A stretch of DNA of 37,553 nt from Fimbriimonadaceae bacterium (GTDB taxonomy: Bacteria > Armatimonadota > Fimbriimonadia > Fimbriimonadales > Fimbriimonadaceae). Where the stretch lies: assembly GCA_025455775.1 (NCBI GenBank), contig JALOLT010000013.1:1-37553 (forward strand), read 5' to 3'. Position numbers and translations under genes: made by a program. Positions 1 through 8,213 of this stretch are shown piece by piece. Every line of letters begins with the position of its first letter. Position 1 is the first letter of the stretch. The notes below the pieces were generated by a model, which did no database searches, was not told the DNA's origin, and saw nothing but the letters and a program-made list of their open reading frames with translations.

Positions 1-407
1 ACCACGGCGGCCCCCACTGGAAAGCAGAGATTCCCCCGCCACGGACCTTCCCGCTGCACAAGAGCCTGGCCAAAGAGGTTTCCCTGACATTCATCCTTCA
101 GCGCGCGCCAATAGTTATCAACCTGCCGCAGCGGGTTCTTTTCCCGTTTCGGTGGAGCGGCACTCGCGGCTTGCCGTTCGACCCAGTGAGTGTCCAGCGA
201 CTGCAGGGATCCCAGCTTCCAATCCTTCACCTCCAGCACGAGCACGCCCAGAGAGGGGGCCAGAATCACGAAGTCAGGCCGTAGCCCCCGGACACTGGGT
301 TCGTGATACACGGTCCAATCCTCAGGCAGCTTCCGAAGGATCCGAGCCAATTCTCGTTCTCCATGACTGCTTCTCGAGGGGATGGGATCGGGAATCAGAG
401 TCGCCAT
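1..407 (-). CDS. NERD (nuclease-related) domain protein, 5' part only
   Basis: An open frame reads leftwards from an ATG at 405-407 and leaves the window without a stop, so only about 135 N-terminal residues are visible. The start reads MATLIPDPIPSRSSHGEREL. A block follows with RPDFVIL and then VLEVKDW, the hydrophobic-D...ExK pattern of the PD-(D/E)xK-like NERD domain. NERD domains commonly sit at the N terminus of UvrD/Rep-like helicases or of stand-alone restriction-type nucleases. Which one applies here cannot be told because the rest is outside the window. There is no clear Shine-Dalgarno sequence before the ATG. The family assignment rests on the motif order GE(R)..., D and ExK; the helicase idea is inference. 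Confidence 0.75.
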   Translation of the reverse strand, partial: MATLIPDPIPSRSSHGERELARILRKLPEDWTVYHEPSVRGLRPDFVILAPSLGVLVLEVKDWKLGSLQSLDTHWVERQAASAAPPKREKNPLRQVDNYWRALKDECQGNLFGQALVQREGPWRGNLCFPVGAAV

Positions 408-874
408 TTTGCAAACTAAACCATAACGGCCAGAATTTCCACGATTTTTGAGTTTTGGCAGCGATTCGCCGCCACTCGAATGCAGGATCGCCGTCCTTGG
501 GGGAAGAAGGTCGGTTCTTCAGCGGTGAGCGTGGAGTGGGCGCCTTGTTTCGAACGCCGGGGCAACAACCAACAACCGCTCGAACTTCTGGAACTCCAGC
601 ACTGCCGCCTGGATTCGAGCCCTGGAAGCAAGACCCTCCAGCCAGAGATACAATGGGGTTGGTGTCTATGGATTCGCCGATGGCCACGCTAAAGTCTGGC
701 GCCCAGAACGAGTCAATGGACAGTGCAACTGGGGTGATAGCCGCGGAACGGAATTCGGAAACACTGGCCAAGGCCCAGACTTCCGGTTCTAAACCACGAG
801 CCATCGATCATTCTGAACCCTGGTATTCATCCAGGGTTCAGAACCTCTCCACATCCCACCAAGAAACCACGTCC
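408..874. other. 467-bp gap with no recognisable gene
   Basis: Nothing here resembles a known protein. Both strands stay open for long stretches: about 140 codons in the plus frame that runs into the lipoprotein, and 160 codons on minus from 804 to 322. Their translations are low-complexity, rich in P, S, R and G, and overlap one another. The minus one also runs into the NERD gene in another frame. The only clear structure is the perfect hairpin at 811-843. A dispersed intergenic repeat or a decayed gene would fit, but neither can be shown from this window. Confidence 0.4.
811..843. repeat. Perfect 13-bp inverted repeat (hairpin) upstream of lipoprotein gene
   Basis: Arms TTCTGAACCCTGG (811-823) and CCAGGGTTCAGAA (831-843) are exact reverse complements around a 7-nt loop, TATTCAT. 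The structure ends 31 nt before the lipoprotein ATG at 875. No T-tract follows on either strand, so it is not a classic intrinsic terminator. It could be an operator, an RNA stem in the lipoprotein leader, or part of a repeated element. Confidence 0.7.
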
Positions 875-1057
875 ATGAAGAAAAACATTCCAATCATCGC
901 AGCACTTTCCCTCCTGGCGACCCTTTTGACTGGGTGCAGCCAACCAGAGGCCACAGAGAATCCTGCAACAAATCAGGCAAGTCAGCCTCCTGCGTCCGAC
1001 GTTCCCACCCAGAACTTCGAAAACACAGCTCCGCCACAACCTGGTGACCCCCGATGA
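875..1057 (+). CDS. Small secreted lipoprotein, 60 aa
   Basis: The start ATG is at 875. The product opens with MKKN, a hydrophobic stretch and the lipobox LLTGC, so Cys20 should become lipidated and the protein anchored in a membrane. The mature part is about 40 residues, rich in Pro, Gln, Asn and Thr, with no recognisable domain and probably disordered. The frame is open for another 140 codons upstream, but that extension would bury the signal peptide inside the protein, so I reject it. The stop TGA overlaps the next gene's ATG (ATGA at 1054-1057), which suggests translational coupling to the phosphoesterase. The partner pairing suggests that both act outside the cytoplasm; the lipoprotein's actual function is unknown. 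Confidence 0.75.
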   Translation: MKKNIPIIAALSLLATLLTGCSQPEATENPATNQASQPPASDVPTQNFENTAPPQPGDPR

Positions 1058-1986
1058 CCAGACGCGACCTCCTTGCCGGTGGACTTGGTCTGGCTGGAGT
1101 GAGCCTTCTTACCCCCGTCAAGCCAGAGGGTGAAGAAGCCCAAGTTCCCAAACTCCGCTTTGTCCACATGACAGATCTCCACATCCGATTTCAGGACGGA
1201 GCCCAAGAGGGGGTCGCCCTTTGCGTCAAAAGAATTCATTCCCTCAATCCTCGACCTGACTTCATTATTGTTGGGGGCGACGCCTGCGAGGGGCTCATGG
1301 GACGAACGAGCGCAGAATCAGAACGCTGGCTCAAAACACTTTCCGAGTGGCTCAAACCCCTGGAAATGCCAATCCACTACGTCGTTGGGAATCACGATAT
1401 CGTCGGCTGGGGCAAAGACGGCTCCAGCGACGCCACCGATCCCCATTTTGGAAAAAAGGCCTTCGCAGACCGATTTTTGAAAGGGCCAACTTACCGATCT
1501 TTCAATCGCGGCGGGTGGCATTTCATCCTGATGGATTCGATCCAAGGGCCTGCCACACCGGACCCCTGGCCCTATCGCTCCCAGATTGATCCGGGACAAC
1601 TTGAGTGGCTAAAGGGCGATCTCGCTACCCTCAAGCCAGGCACTCCCATCGTCGTGGCGGTTCATTCTCCCCTGATGTCAGGCTATCACACGATCAACGA
1701 TGGCACTTATGAGAAACCTCAGGCCAGAATGTTGATCGAGAATGGCAAGCAACTCCACGAAATCCTGAAGCCTTATCCCGTGAAAGCAGTTCTGCAGGGC
1801 CACACCCACATCCGCGAGAACCTCCTCTACAACGGATGCCAGCACATCACAAGTGGGGCGGTCTGCGGGAACTGGTGGAACGGATCCCGGTTCGGAGTTG
1901 ATCCAGCTGGATACTCCGTCTGTGACCTCAGCGACCAAGACCTTACCTGGCAGTATCTCCCCAGCGGCTGGCCCACCACCGGCTAG
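1054..1986 (+). CDS. Exported calcineurin-like metallophosphoesterase (Tat-type signal)
   Basis: This 310-aa protein carries the full metallophosphoesterase motif series: TDLHIR (D41, H43), GGDA, GNHD, a VHSP motif and GHTH near the C terminus. These are the ligands of a dinuclear metal site, and spacing resembles the CpdA/purple acid phosphatase-like branch. The N terminus, MTRRDLLAGGLGLAGVSLL, has a twin arginine followed by a hydrophobic stretch, so Tat export of a metal-loaded enzyme is likely. The start ATG overlaps the stop of the upstream lipoprotein. The substrate is unknown; phosphomonoesters, phosphodiesters and cyclic nucleotides are all possible. Its stop TAG shares the palindrome CTAG (1983-1986) with the stop of the convergent hydrolase gene. 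Confidence 0.88.
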   Translation: MTRRDLLAGGLGLAGVSLLTPVKPEGEEAQVPKLRFVHMTDLHIRFQDGAQEGVALCVKRIHSLNPRPDFIIVGGDACEGLMGRTSAESERWLKTLSEWLKPLEMPIHYVVGNHDIVGWGKDGSSDATDPHFGKKAFADRFLKGPTYRSFNRGGWHFILMDSIQGPATPDPWPYRSQIDPGQLEWLKGDLATLKPGTPIVVAVHSPLMSGYHTINDGTYEKPQARMLIENGKQLHEILKPYPVKAVLQGHTHIRENLLYNGCQHITSGAVCGNWWNGSRFGVDPAGYSVCDLSDQDLTWQYLPSGWPTTG

Positions 1987-2699
1987 GAACCAGATCTCTC
2001 GGCAAGCCAAGCATCTCGTCTGAGCTCGATCAAGCGGTTGATCTCAGCCGAGTGGGCATACTGAATCATGTGACCTCCCCCAGGGATCACGAAGTCAGGA
2101 TCTCCTTCGACCAAGGGGATCACATCATCTTCTGAGCCATGAATTTGGTAGACCGGGAACGGAAAGCCTGTCTTTTCTGGTCCTTCATAGTCCCATTTGG
2201 CACAGGCAGCTGCCCCCCAGCGAAGGAGATCCAAATCGATCTCATCCGCCATCTCAACGAGGAGGTCTCTCTGCTCGTCGGTCAAAGGATCATTCGGTGA
2301 AAAAGTCCGGGCGATCCTACGCAATTGACTCCGCAAAAGGGGCTTCGGCGCAAGATGCATCAAGGTGACGTTCTTCTTGAACTCTTGAGTAATGGCTCTG
2401 CGGCTGCGACAACCAGACAGGATCACGAGCCCTAACACCTTGTCGTGCGGGACTTCAACGGAAGCCAAGGCCTCCAAAGCTACCATGCCCCCGAAGGAAA
2501 AGCCTATGAACAAGGTGAGATGATTCCACTCCACCCCCTTTAACCACTCTTTGCCATAGTCCCGGAGGGTTTTCGAATCTCCCGGAGGAGGAAGGGGAGG
2601 GCAAAGGCAATTCTCCAAGCCTCTCATTTGCTCGACAAAAAGTCGGTGGTCTGCCCCAAGCCCTGGCAAACAATGTATCGTGATGGCAGAATCTTCCAC
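1983..2699 (-). CDS. Alpha/beta-hydrolase fold protein
   Basis: The 238-aa product shows an alpha/beta-hydrolase triad in order. The nucleophile elbow is GFSFGG (Ser68), an acid follows in IHGSEDDVIP (Asp191 or 192), and the catalytic His lies in GGGHM (His210). An early HCLPGLG segment supplies the oxyanion-hole region. There is no signal peptide, so it should be cytoplasmic. The start is GTG (2697-2699); upstream sequence has no strong ribosome site, so the exact start is uncertain. It lies downstream of the MCP terminator and runs convergently into the phosphoesterase. The substrate cannot be predicted; esterase, lipase or thioesterase-type activity are options. Confidence 0.85.
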   Translation of the reverse strand: MEDSAITIHCLPGLGADHRLFVEQMRGLENCLCPPLPPPGDSKTLRDYGKEWLKGVEWNHLTLFIGFSFGGMVALEALASVEVPHDKVLGLVILSGCRSRRAITQEFKKNVTLMHLAPKPLLRSQLRRIARTFSPNDPLTDEQRDLLVEMADEIDLDLLRWGAAACAKWDYEGPEKTGFPFPVYQIHGSEDDVIPLVEGDPDFVIPGGGHMIQYAHSAEINRLIELRRDAWLAERSGS

Positions 2700-2803
2700 T
2701 TGTATCAGACTCTATTATGGCCCCGCGCGACCGTGTGTTTCTCATCACTTTTCCCTTCCTACCCTGAACTCTGATCCCCTCGAATAACTTGCTGAGTAAT
2801 AGC

Positions 2804-2849
2804 AAAAAAACCCCTCTCTTCCATGAGAAAGTCTCAAGGGAGAGAAGGG
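2804..2849 (-). terminator. Intrinsic terminator after the first chemoreceptor gene
   Basis: On the minus strand CCCTTCTCT pairs with AGAGAGGGG (9 bp, one G-U wobble), enclosing a smaller TGAGA/TCTCA hairpin. The outer stem is followed directly by seven Ts (plus-strand As at 2804-2810). It starts about 19 nt after the MCP stop, the right place and polarity for a Rho-independent terminator. Confidence 0.88.
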
Positions 2850-2867
2850 CCAAGGAATGGAGCGGTT

Positions 2868-4817
2868 CTAGGCAGCGCGCGATGTGGGCCGATGATCCGG
2901 CTCACTTTCGTGAGTCGTCTTGAATTGGCTGGCCAAGGCACTCAACTTGTTAGCCATCTCACTGAGTTGTCGAACCGAGTCACTGACCCCCTGAGCCGAG
3001 GCGGTCAATTGCTCTGCCCCTGCCGCTGTCTCTTCACTGATAGCCGCCACGCCTTGGATCGCTCCAGAAACCTGAGAGGCACCAGAGGCCATTTCCGCAC
3101 TTTGCTGAAGGGTTTGTTCGGCCAAGGCTTGCACGTTGCCGATTTCCTTTCTCAGTTCCTCACTGCGCTGGGCAACACCGTGGGCTTCACGGGCGACTTG
3201 CTCCGAAGATTCGGCGATGAGACCCAATGAATCACCTGCTTCCGCACTCATCTTGCTGGCGTGCTGCACAAGAGGCCCAGTGGCAGTGATGGCATCGACC
3301 GTTTGCGAGACCTGCTTGCGAATGTTGTCGATCATCACGACGATCTGCTGAGTCGAACCCCTGGCCTGTTCAGCCAACTTTCGAACCTCTTCCGCCACCA
3401 CGGCAAAACCGCGCCCATGCTCGCCTGCTCTGGCTGCTTCAATGGCAGCATTCAAGGCAAGGAGGTTGGTTTGCTCCGCGATCTGCTCGATGGATTGAAC
3501 AATAGCCACGATTTCCCCACTGGCTTCGTCAAGCTGCCTCACTTGGTTCGTCGATTCCTCCACCTGCACTTCGATCTTGCTGTTGGCTTGCACGATGCTT
3601 TGAATCTTGAGCTTGCCTTCCTGGGCGACAGCAGTTGCCTGTTGGGCAGCGGCTGCCACATCTCGGGCGACTGAAGAGGCTTCTCCCAAATCCTCATTAG
3701 CCTTCGTCAAGGCTTCGCTCTGCTGTGAACTCGCTTCCTTCACCTCTTCGGTACCGGTCAGAAGTCGATCCATAACGGCTGTCGTCTCTTGCGCCGAATA
3801 AGCTAACTTCTCGCTCCCTTCCGCAATTTCGCCTGAGGCGTTCGAGGCCTGCTCGCTAGCACTGTGGAGACTCTCGCAGGAATCGCTGATCTGCTTGGCC
3901 CCTGCCTGCAGATCCTTGACAATGCCGAGGAGGTTTTGCTGAACCTGGGTGTATTTTTCGGAAGTGGCCCGGAGCAGGACGATGAGGCGATTCAAGTTGC
4001 CCCCGACTTCACCCAGATCATCGCCATAGAGCCGAGGAATCTCTTGTGTTTTCCAGCCGACTTGCTTCGTCAGGTCAAAGGAGGCCATCCCGTCCATCGC
4101 TTCCTGCAACATCGGAACACCGTGGGTTGACATCAGCTTGATACGGTCGCTGATCTCCTTCAAGACTCCAGTCAGGTAACGGACGATCACGATCGTGACA
4201 GTGAGACACAGAATAAGCACCACGCCAAAGACGATTGCCATGTTTCGCTGGGCAGCAATCGACTGGCTCACTGTAGATGAATACACCCTTGCTCCTAAAG
4301 CCAAACTGGTTTTTAGTCCCTGAGCAAGTGCTGGGTTGATCTCGTCCCTGGCAACCGGCAAAAGTTGGGTTTCAATGTGCTCCTTGCTTTCTTCGATCTT
4401 GCCGGACGTGACAAGAGCCATCCAATCAGCATCTCGCTTGCGATACTTGTGCCAGGCCTCATCGAGCTTCACAGCATTCTCCTGATCCTTCTTGTGTGCC
4501 ATTTCCAGGTAGTCGTCGATCAGCTTGTCGATTTCGAGATCCAGCTCCTTGATCTTCTCCAGGGACTTGGCCCGTTGCTCCGGCACGATGGTGGCGACAG
4601 CTCGATAGTGCTGAAGCCGAAACTCGTTTATCTTCGCAGTGATGTCTTTCAGGGTTTGGATTTCCGGCAAAACATCGTCATAGAAGGTTGTCATCGACTG
4701 CCGCGAGCTACCGAGCGCCAAGAAGCCGACAGCGGCTATCACGAAAGTCAGGGCGATGAGAACGCCGAACCCTAACAGGAGTTTCGATCGAGTTTTAAGG
4801 TTATAGAACCACGTCAT
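2868..4817 (-). CDS. Methyl-accepting chemotaxis protein (4HB sensor)
   Basis: This 649-aa transmembrane chemoreceptor has TM1 at about 13-36, a helical periplasmic domain resembling the four-helix-bundle MCP sensor (about 37-190), TM2 at about 192-217, a HAMP-like linker ([13 protein letters not shown]) and a long cytoplasmic coiled coil. The signalling tip at about 454-483 has the hallmark [20 protein letters not shown] and [13 protein letters not shown], which contacts CheA and CheW. The C terminus lacks an NWETF-type CheR tether. I place the start at the ATG at 4815-4817 because GGAG lies 5 nt upstream and the N terminus then matches the paralogue downstream of it (MxWFYNL). No che genes are in the window, so it must signal to a kinase encoded elsewhere. 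The ligand is unknown. Confidence 0.95.
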   Translation of the reverse strand: MTWFYNLKTRSKLLLGFGVLIALTFVIAAVGFLALGSSRQSMTTFYDDVLPEIQTLKDITAKINEFRLQHYRAVATIVPEQRAKSLEKIKELDLEIDKLIDDYLEMAHKKDQENAVKLDEAWHKYRKRDADWMALVTSGKIEESKEHIETQLLPVARDEINPALAQGLKTSLALGARVYSSTVSQSIAAQRNMAIVFGVVLILCLTVTIVIVRYLTGVLKEISDRIKLMSTHGVPMLQEAMDGMASFDLTKQVGWKTQEIPRLYGDDLGEVGGNLNRLIVLLRATSEKYTQVQQNLLGIVKDLQAGAKQISDSCESLHSASEQASNASGEIAEGSEKLAYSAQETTAVMDRLLTGTEEVKEASSQQSEALTKANEDLGEASSVARDVAAAAQQATAVAQEGKLKIQSIVQANSKIEVQVEESTNQVRQLDEASGEIVAIVQSIEQIAEQTNLLALNAAIEAARAGEHGRGFAVVAEEVRKLAEQARGSTQQIVVMIDNIRKQVSQTVDAITATGPLVQHASKMSAEAGDSLGLIAESSEQVAREAHGVAQRSEELRKEIGNVQALAEQTLQQSAEMASGASQVSGAIQGVAAISEETAAGAEQLTASAQGVSDSVRQLSEMANKLSALASQFKTTHESEPDHRPTSRAA

Positions 4818-4883
4818 TTTTCTCCATTCCTTTGTGGCCGAAGCCAATTATTTGCAGACACAAATATTTCATCGGAAATCTGT

Positions 4884-4901
4884 TGCCCTAACGTTAGGGC
4901 A
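4884..4901. promoter_or_regulatory. Perfect 18-bp palindrome, candidate operator
   Basis: TGCCCTAACGTTAGGGCA is its own reverse complement with no spacer. It lies 66 bp upstream of the MCP1 start. The size and symmetry fit a dimeric regulator site near the promoter. No regulator is encoded nearby, so the binder is unknown. Confidence 0.55.
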
Positions 4902-4912
4902 TCTTCGCTGAA

Positions 4913-4924
4913 ATTGTTAACAAT
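4913..4924. promoter_or_regulatory. Perfect 12-bp AT-rich palindrome
   Basis: ATTGTTAACAAT lies 11 bp further from MCP1 than the 18-bp palindrome. It may be a second operator or simply AT-rich promoter sequence. Support is symmetry and position only. Confidence 0.4.
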
Positions 4925-5124
4925 CGAACAAGAAGGAGAGGGGGGAAGCAAGGGAGCAAACCGGTTGCACCCACCCTCAGTTCTTTTCTCGAGAAGCGAT
5001 CGTCTCGCTTGATTTCCCATGGCTATCCCTTCCCTTGGCCTGAGTCCTTCTCTTCACCAGGCTCTCTGGCAACAGGACAACCCTGCTATGAAGTTCTCTT
5101 CGGGGTTTGTCCAAGTTTGCAAAG

Positions 5125-7071
5125 TCATGCTGCCTCCTCCACTCCGGCTTCCTCAGGGCCCTTTCGCGTTTTGAATTGCCCGACGATTCTGTCGAGGCTT
5201 GAAGCCATCTCATTCAGCTCTTCGGCAGAGGCAGTCACAGCTTCAGCAGAGGCAGTCATTTCTTCTGCTCCGGCGGCGGAAGTTTGGCTGATGGCAGTCA
5301 CATGTTGAATGGCTGCCACCACTTGCTCTGCCTCCGATACCATGTGCAGCGAGCGTTCGTGGGTGTCGTCTGAGTAGGCTTTGCACGTTTCCATTCCCTC
5401 TAGCATTTGGGAACTTTGCTCAGCAACACCACTGACATCCGTAACCACGCAACGCGAAGACTCAGCAATCTTATCGAGGGATGCGCCAGCCTGCGAGCTC
5501 AGCTCACTCGCTCGTTGAACCAACGGGCCAGTCGCAGTAATGGCTTTAACAGTCTGGGAGACCTGATCCCGAATATTGTCAATCAGCTCCACAATCTGAC
5601 TGGCAGAGCCACTCGCCTGCTCGGCGAGCTTTCGAACTTCTTCAGCCACGACGGCGAAGCCTTTCCCATGTTCGCCAGCTCTGGCAGCTTCGATCGCTGC
5701 GTTTAAGGCAAGAAGATTGGTTTGCTTCGCAATCTGCTCAATGGTTTCGACAATTGTGACGATCTGACCACTCGCTTCATCAAGCTTCTGAACCTTGAGT
5801 GTCGATTCGCTCACCTGGACTTCGATCTTCGAATTCGCTTTCACGATCTCGTCCATGTTTCGCTTGCTTTCGATCGCCAATTCGGTCGCTTTCCCCGCGG
5901 AAGCAGCAACCACTCGCGAGATATCAGCTGCCCTTCTCAGACCAGAGTCGGTGCTCGTGAGGGCTGTACCCTGATAATCGCTCGCCTCGCGAACCTTGAG
6001 TGAACCATCGAGCAGAATTTCGGCAGACTTGCTCGCTTCTTCCGAACTGTAGGCAAGGGCCTCACTCCCTTTCGCCAATTCTTGCGAAACCCCTGTCAGT
6101 TGTTCCGTAGCAATCGTAAGGTTAGAAGCAGTGGCAGAAACAGTATGAGACCCCTGCTGAATTTCTTCCACGATATCGATTAACCGAAGTCGAACAACAC
6201 CATAGTTCTTCGCGATTGTACGGAGTAAGCCGATCAAGGTGTTAAACTGCTCGCAAACTTGCCCCAAATCATCTTTCCCTGGATCAGGAATTTCAACTGT
6301 CTTCCACCCAGTCTCATAGGTCAAGTCAAACTGAGCAAGACCAGCAATAGCTTGATTGAGTTTAGGTACGCCAAACTCACTCATCAACTTCATTCGATCG
6401 CCAAGGGCTTTGAGATTTTTCGAGATATAAAGGATGCAAAGAGTAGCGATCGCGCAAGAAATTAGAAAGCTCACGACGAAGACAAAAATCAGTCGTGACT
6501 GGGAACCATGCACCAGCACTACAGTATCGTGGGCGACTTGACTCGCAGCTGACTCGTCGAACTCTATGATTGCCTTGAGCGCAGGGTCAAACTCGTTCTT
6601 AGCGATCGGGCGCATTTCCCGCTCTGAAAACAGCCTGGCTTCGGCTGTCTTGCCTTCCCGCATCAGTTTGCTCCACCCCTGTCCTGCGGAACGGTATCTT
6701 GTCCAGGCCTGGACCAAGGCCTGACTCAGCTTCTCTTCCTCTGGACTGCCTGCCTGTTTGACATCATCTTCCAGCAACTTGTCGATTTCGAGTCCCAGAT
6801 CAACCTGTCTGTTCAAAGCTTGTTGCTTTTCATCCGGTGTTACGGCACTCATCGCATCGTAATGGGCCAATCTGTAAGCCTGAATCTTGTCGCTGGTGGC
6901 TAAGGTTTCTTGCATCTCCGGCAGTGCCGTCTTTTTAAGATAGTTCACTGTTCTTCCAGCTTCCTCGAGGGCGAAGTGCCCCATCCAGGTAATGAAAAGA
7001 CTCGACACTAATGCGACTCCGAACCCTACAAGCAGCTTGGCGCCTGTGCGAAGGTTATAAAACCATCTCAT
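5125..7071 (-). CDS. Methyl-accepting chemotaxis protein, paralogue of the next gene
   Basis: This 648-aa chemoreceptor has the same plan as the one at 2868-4817: MRWFYNL start, TM1 at about 13-36, helical periplasmic sensor, TM2, HAMP-like [11 protein letters not shown], and a signalling tip with [20 protein letters not shown] and [13 protein letters not shown]. The tip is nearly identical to its neighbour, while the periplasmic parts are clearly diverged, as expected when a duplicated receptor has taken a new ligand. The C terminus ends GVEEAA without a CheR pentapeptide. The start at 7069-7071 is chosen because GGCGGAGAAAC precedes the ATG. It is the promoter-proximal gene of the pair, with a roughly 190-nt leader from the promoter at 7269-7297. 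Confidence 0.95.
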   Translation of the reverse strand: MRWFYNLRTGAKLLVGFGVALVSSLFITWMGHFALEEAGRTVNYLKKTALPEMQETLATSDKIQAYRLAHYDAMSAVTPDEKQQALNRQVDLGLEIDKLLEDDVKQAGSPEEEKLSQALVQAWTRYRSAGQGWSKLMREGKTAEARLFSEREMRPIAKNEFDPALKAIIEFDESAASQVAHDTVVLVHGSQSRLIFVFVVSFLISCAIATLCILYISKNLKALGDRMKLMSEFGVPKLNQAIAGLAQFDLTYETGWKTVEIPDPGKDDLGQVCEQFNTLIGLLRTIAKNYGVVRLRLIDIVEEIQQGSHTVSATASNLTIATEQLTGVSQELAKGSEALAYSSEEASKSAEILLDGSLKVREASDYQGTALTSTDSGLRRAADISRVVAASAGKATELAIESKRNMDEIVKANSKIEVQVSESTLKVQKLDEASGQIVTIVETIEQIAKQTNLLALNAAIEAARAGEHGKGFAVVAEEVRKLAEQASGSASQIVELIDNIRDQVSQTVKAITATGPLVQRASELSSQAGASLDKIAESSRCVVTDVSGVAEQSSQMLEGMETCKAYSDDTHERSLHMVSEAEQVVAAIQHVTAISQTSAAGAEEMTASAEAVTASAEELNEMASSLDRIVGQFKTRKGPEEAGVEEAA

Positions 7072-7268
7072 GTTTCTCCGCCTTGTGGCTCGGCCACAGG
7101 CCAATACCAAAAATACTCGGCGAATTACCTGGCGGAACTAATAGCTAAATCTCACTATTCTTCAGAATTGCCTATTCTTTCGCAAAAAACGTCCTAAGCT
7201 CTGATTTCACAGAGCAAATTAATGTTAAGCACTGTTAATCATTGCGCGGACAACCTTTATCCTCACCC

Positions 7269-7297
7269 TAAATAATAGTGACATATATAAATGTCAA
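7269..7297 (-). promoter_or_regulatory. Sigma70-like promoter of the MCP pair, with operator-like repeat
   Basis: Reading minus, a consensus -35 TTGACA (7297-7292) is followed after exactly 17 nt by TATTTA (7274-7269) as the -10. An inverted repeat TGACAT-6 nt-ATGTCA (7279-7296) overlaps the -35 and the spacer, a typical position for a repressor site. Transcription would start about 190 nt before the MCP2 ATG. Confidence 0.6.
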
Positions 7298-7319
7298 GGA
7301 TTTGCCAAGTGACGCCCTG

Positions 7320-7359
7320 AAAAACAGCTCTGCCAGCACGATCTCTGACGTGCTGACAG
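7320..7359 (-). terminator. Intrinsic terminator after the sugar isomerase-like gene
   Basis: On minus, CTGTCAGCACG pairs with CGTGCTGGCAG (11 bp, one wobble) around an 8-nt loop, then AGCTGTTTTT. It lies about 40 nt past the stop at 7400 and ends the long minus-strand block before the MCP promoter. Confidence 0.85.
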
Positions 7360-7399
7360 TGCTTCGTCAAGAGCCCCCCCTTGCGTCCAAAGAGTCGGC

Positions 7400-8134
7400 T
7401 TACAGAAACTTCTGAAGCCCAGCCAATCCCTGGGCAACGGCCTCAAAGGGGGTCATATCGACATAGGTTTCGTGCTCAACCACGAGCCACTCGCATCCTG
7501 CTCCTGGGAGAGCCGCGACGACCTCAACCCATGGCACCTCGCCAGTTCCAATGACCTTCCCAGCCGGGTATTCCTTGGCGTGAACCGTCTTGCCCCGCCC
7601 GGCAAAGTCGATCAGGGGCTTGACTGGGTCTGATCCTCCATACATCCCGTTGCAGGTGTCGTATTGGAGCATGAAATCGTCCGGAGTGTTCTCACCCAGC
7701 AGGTACCAAGCACTCTTGCCTCCCTCCAAAGGCTTCATGTCGCCATCGTGGGCATGAAAGCCGGAAAGCATGCCTGACCCCCGGAGCGATCCCGCCAGTT
7801 CGGTGAGCACCTTCGCCGTCTCCAGACAGGCGGATGGGCTGTTCCTCTTTTCTTCGGCAATCCAAGGGACGATGGCGAAGGGACACTCGATTTCGCGGAG
7901 ATAGTCGAGGTGGGCCTCCTTTTCGGCTCCGACCAGCGAATCGTAGCCAGAATGGGAACCACTGCACACAAGGCCTGCGTCATCCATCGCCTTCTTCACA
8001 TCCTTGGCCGAGTGGCCGAAGAACCCGGCGAATTCCACCCCGTCGTAGCCCATCTTTCCGACCTCGGCGATCGTCCCAAGCAAGTCAGAGGCGCAAGCAT
8101 CGCGCAAAGAGTAAAGCTGGAGTGAGAGTCTCAT
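7400..8134 (-). CDS. Sugar phosphate isomerase/epimerase-like TIM-barrel protein
   Basis: This 244-aa protein matches the xylose isomerase-like TIM-barrel (AP endonuclease 2 superfamily) in length and layout. It begins MRLSLQLYSLRDAC, has MGYDGVEFAG, GFHAHDGDM and a C-terminal VVEHETYVD with the Glu that usually binds the divalent metal. I chose the ATG at 8132-8134: it has AGGGA just upstream and gives the usual N terminus, while the frame's earlier ATG would overlap the upstream gene. There is no signal peptide. Relatives isomerise or epimerise sugars, inositols or related polyols; the substrate here is unknown. It is the last gene before a strong terminator and may belong to the transcript of the esterase upstream. 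Confidence 0.85.
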   Translation of the reverse strand: MRLSLQLYSLRDACASDLLGTIAEVGKMGYDGVEFAGFFGHSAKDVKKAMDDAGLVCSGSHSGYDSLVGAEKEAHLDYLREIECPFAIVPWIAEEKRNSPSACLETAKVLTELAGSLRGSGMLSGFHAHDGDMKPLEGGKSAWYLLGENTPDDFMLQYDTCNGMYGGSDPVKPLIDFAGRGKTVHAKEYPAGKVIGTGEVPWVEVVAALPGAGCEWLVVEHETYVDMTPFEAVAQGLAGLQKFL

Positions 8135-8213
8135 AGCGTCCCTAGTTTGCCCCAGATTCAGCCAATCAGAACTCCCAGTTTCAAAGATGAAACTCCTCTG
8201 AGCCAAGAAGCCA

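Larger units (their letters stand above)
4818..5124. other. 307-bp spacer between the two MCP genes
   Basis: No gene is apparent here. The end nearest MCP1 repeats the leader of MCP2 in degenerate form (TTGGC, GGCC, CACAA, GGAG). Two perfect palindromes lie 67-107 bp upstream of the MCP1 start and are listed separately. No convincing intrinsic terminator follows MCP2; the only stem seen there is a 6-bp AAGCGA/TCGCTT near 4995-5015 without a T-tract. MCP1 may therefore be partly cotranscribed with MCP2. Confidence 0.5.
7072..7399. other. 328-bp regulatory gap upstream of the MCP pair
   Basis: No gene is apparent. The gap holds, in minus-strand order, the terminator of the isomerase gene (7320-7359), the MCP promoter with an overlapping inverted repeat (7269-7297), a 6-bp stem GCTCTG/CAGAGC (7198-7203 with 7210-7215) inside the leader, and the ribosome site of MCP2. 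Confidence 0.6.

Noticed and set aside
590-640. tRNA-like T-arm sequence on minus (GGGCTCGAATCC)
   Set aside because: The loop does not fit TTCGANNC, and no acceptor, anticodon or D arm can be folded around it.
322-804. 160-codon minus-strand frame
   Set aside because: It overlaps the NERD gene in a different frame and has a composition unlike real proteins; no motif is visible.
455-874. Upstream 140-codon extension of the lipoprotein frame
   Set aside because: It would place the signal peptide and lipobox in the middle of the protein, and its translation is low-complexity with no recognisable domain.
4990-5020. AAGCGA/TCGCTT stem as a terminator after MCP2
   Set aside because: The stem is 6 bp with no T-tract and lies over 100 nt after the stop.
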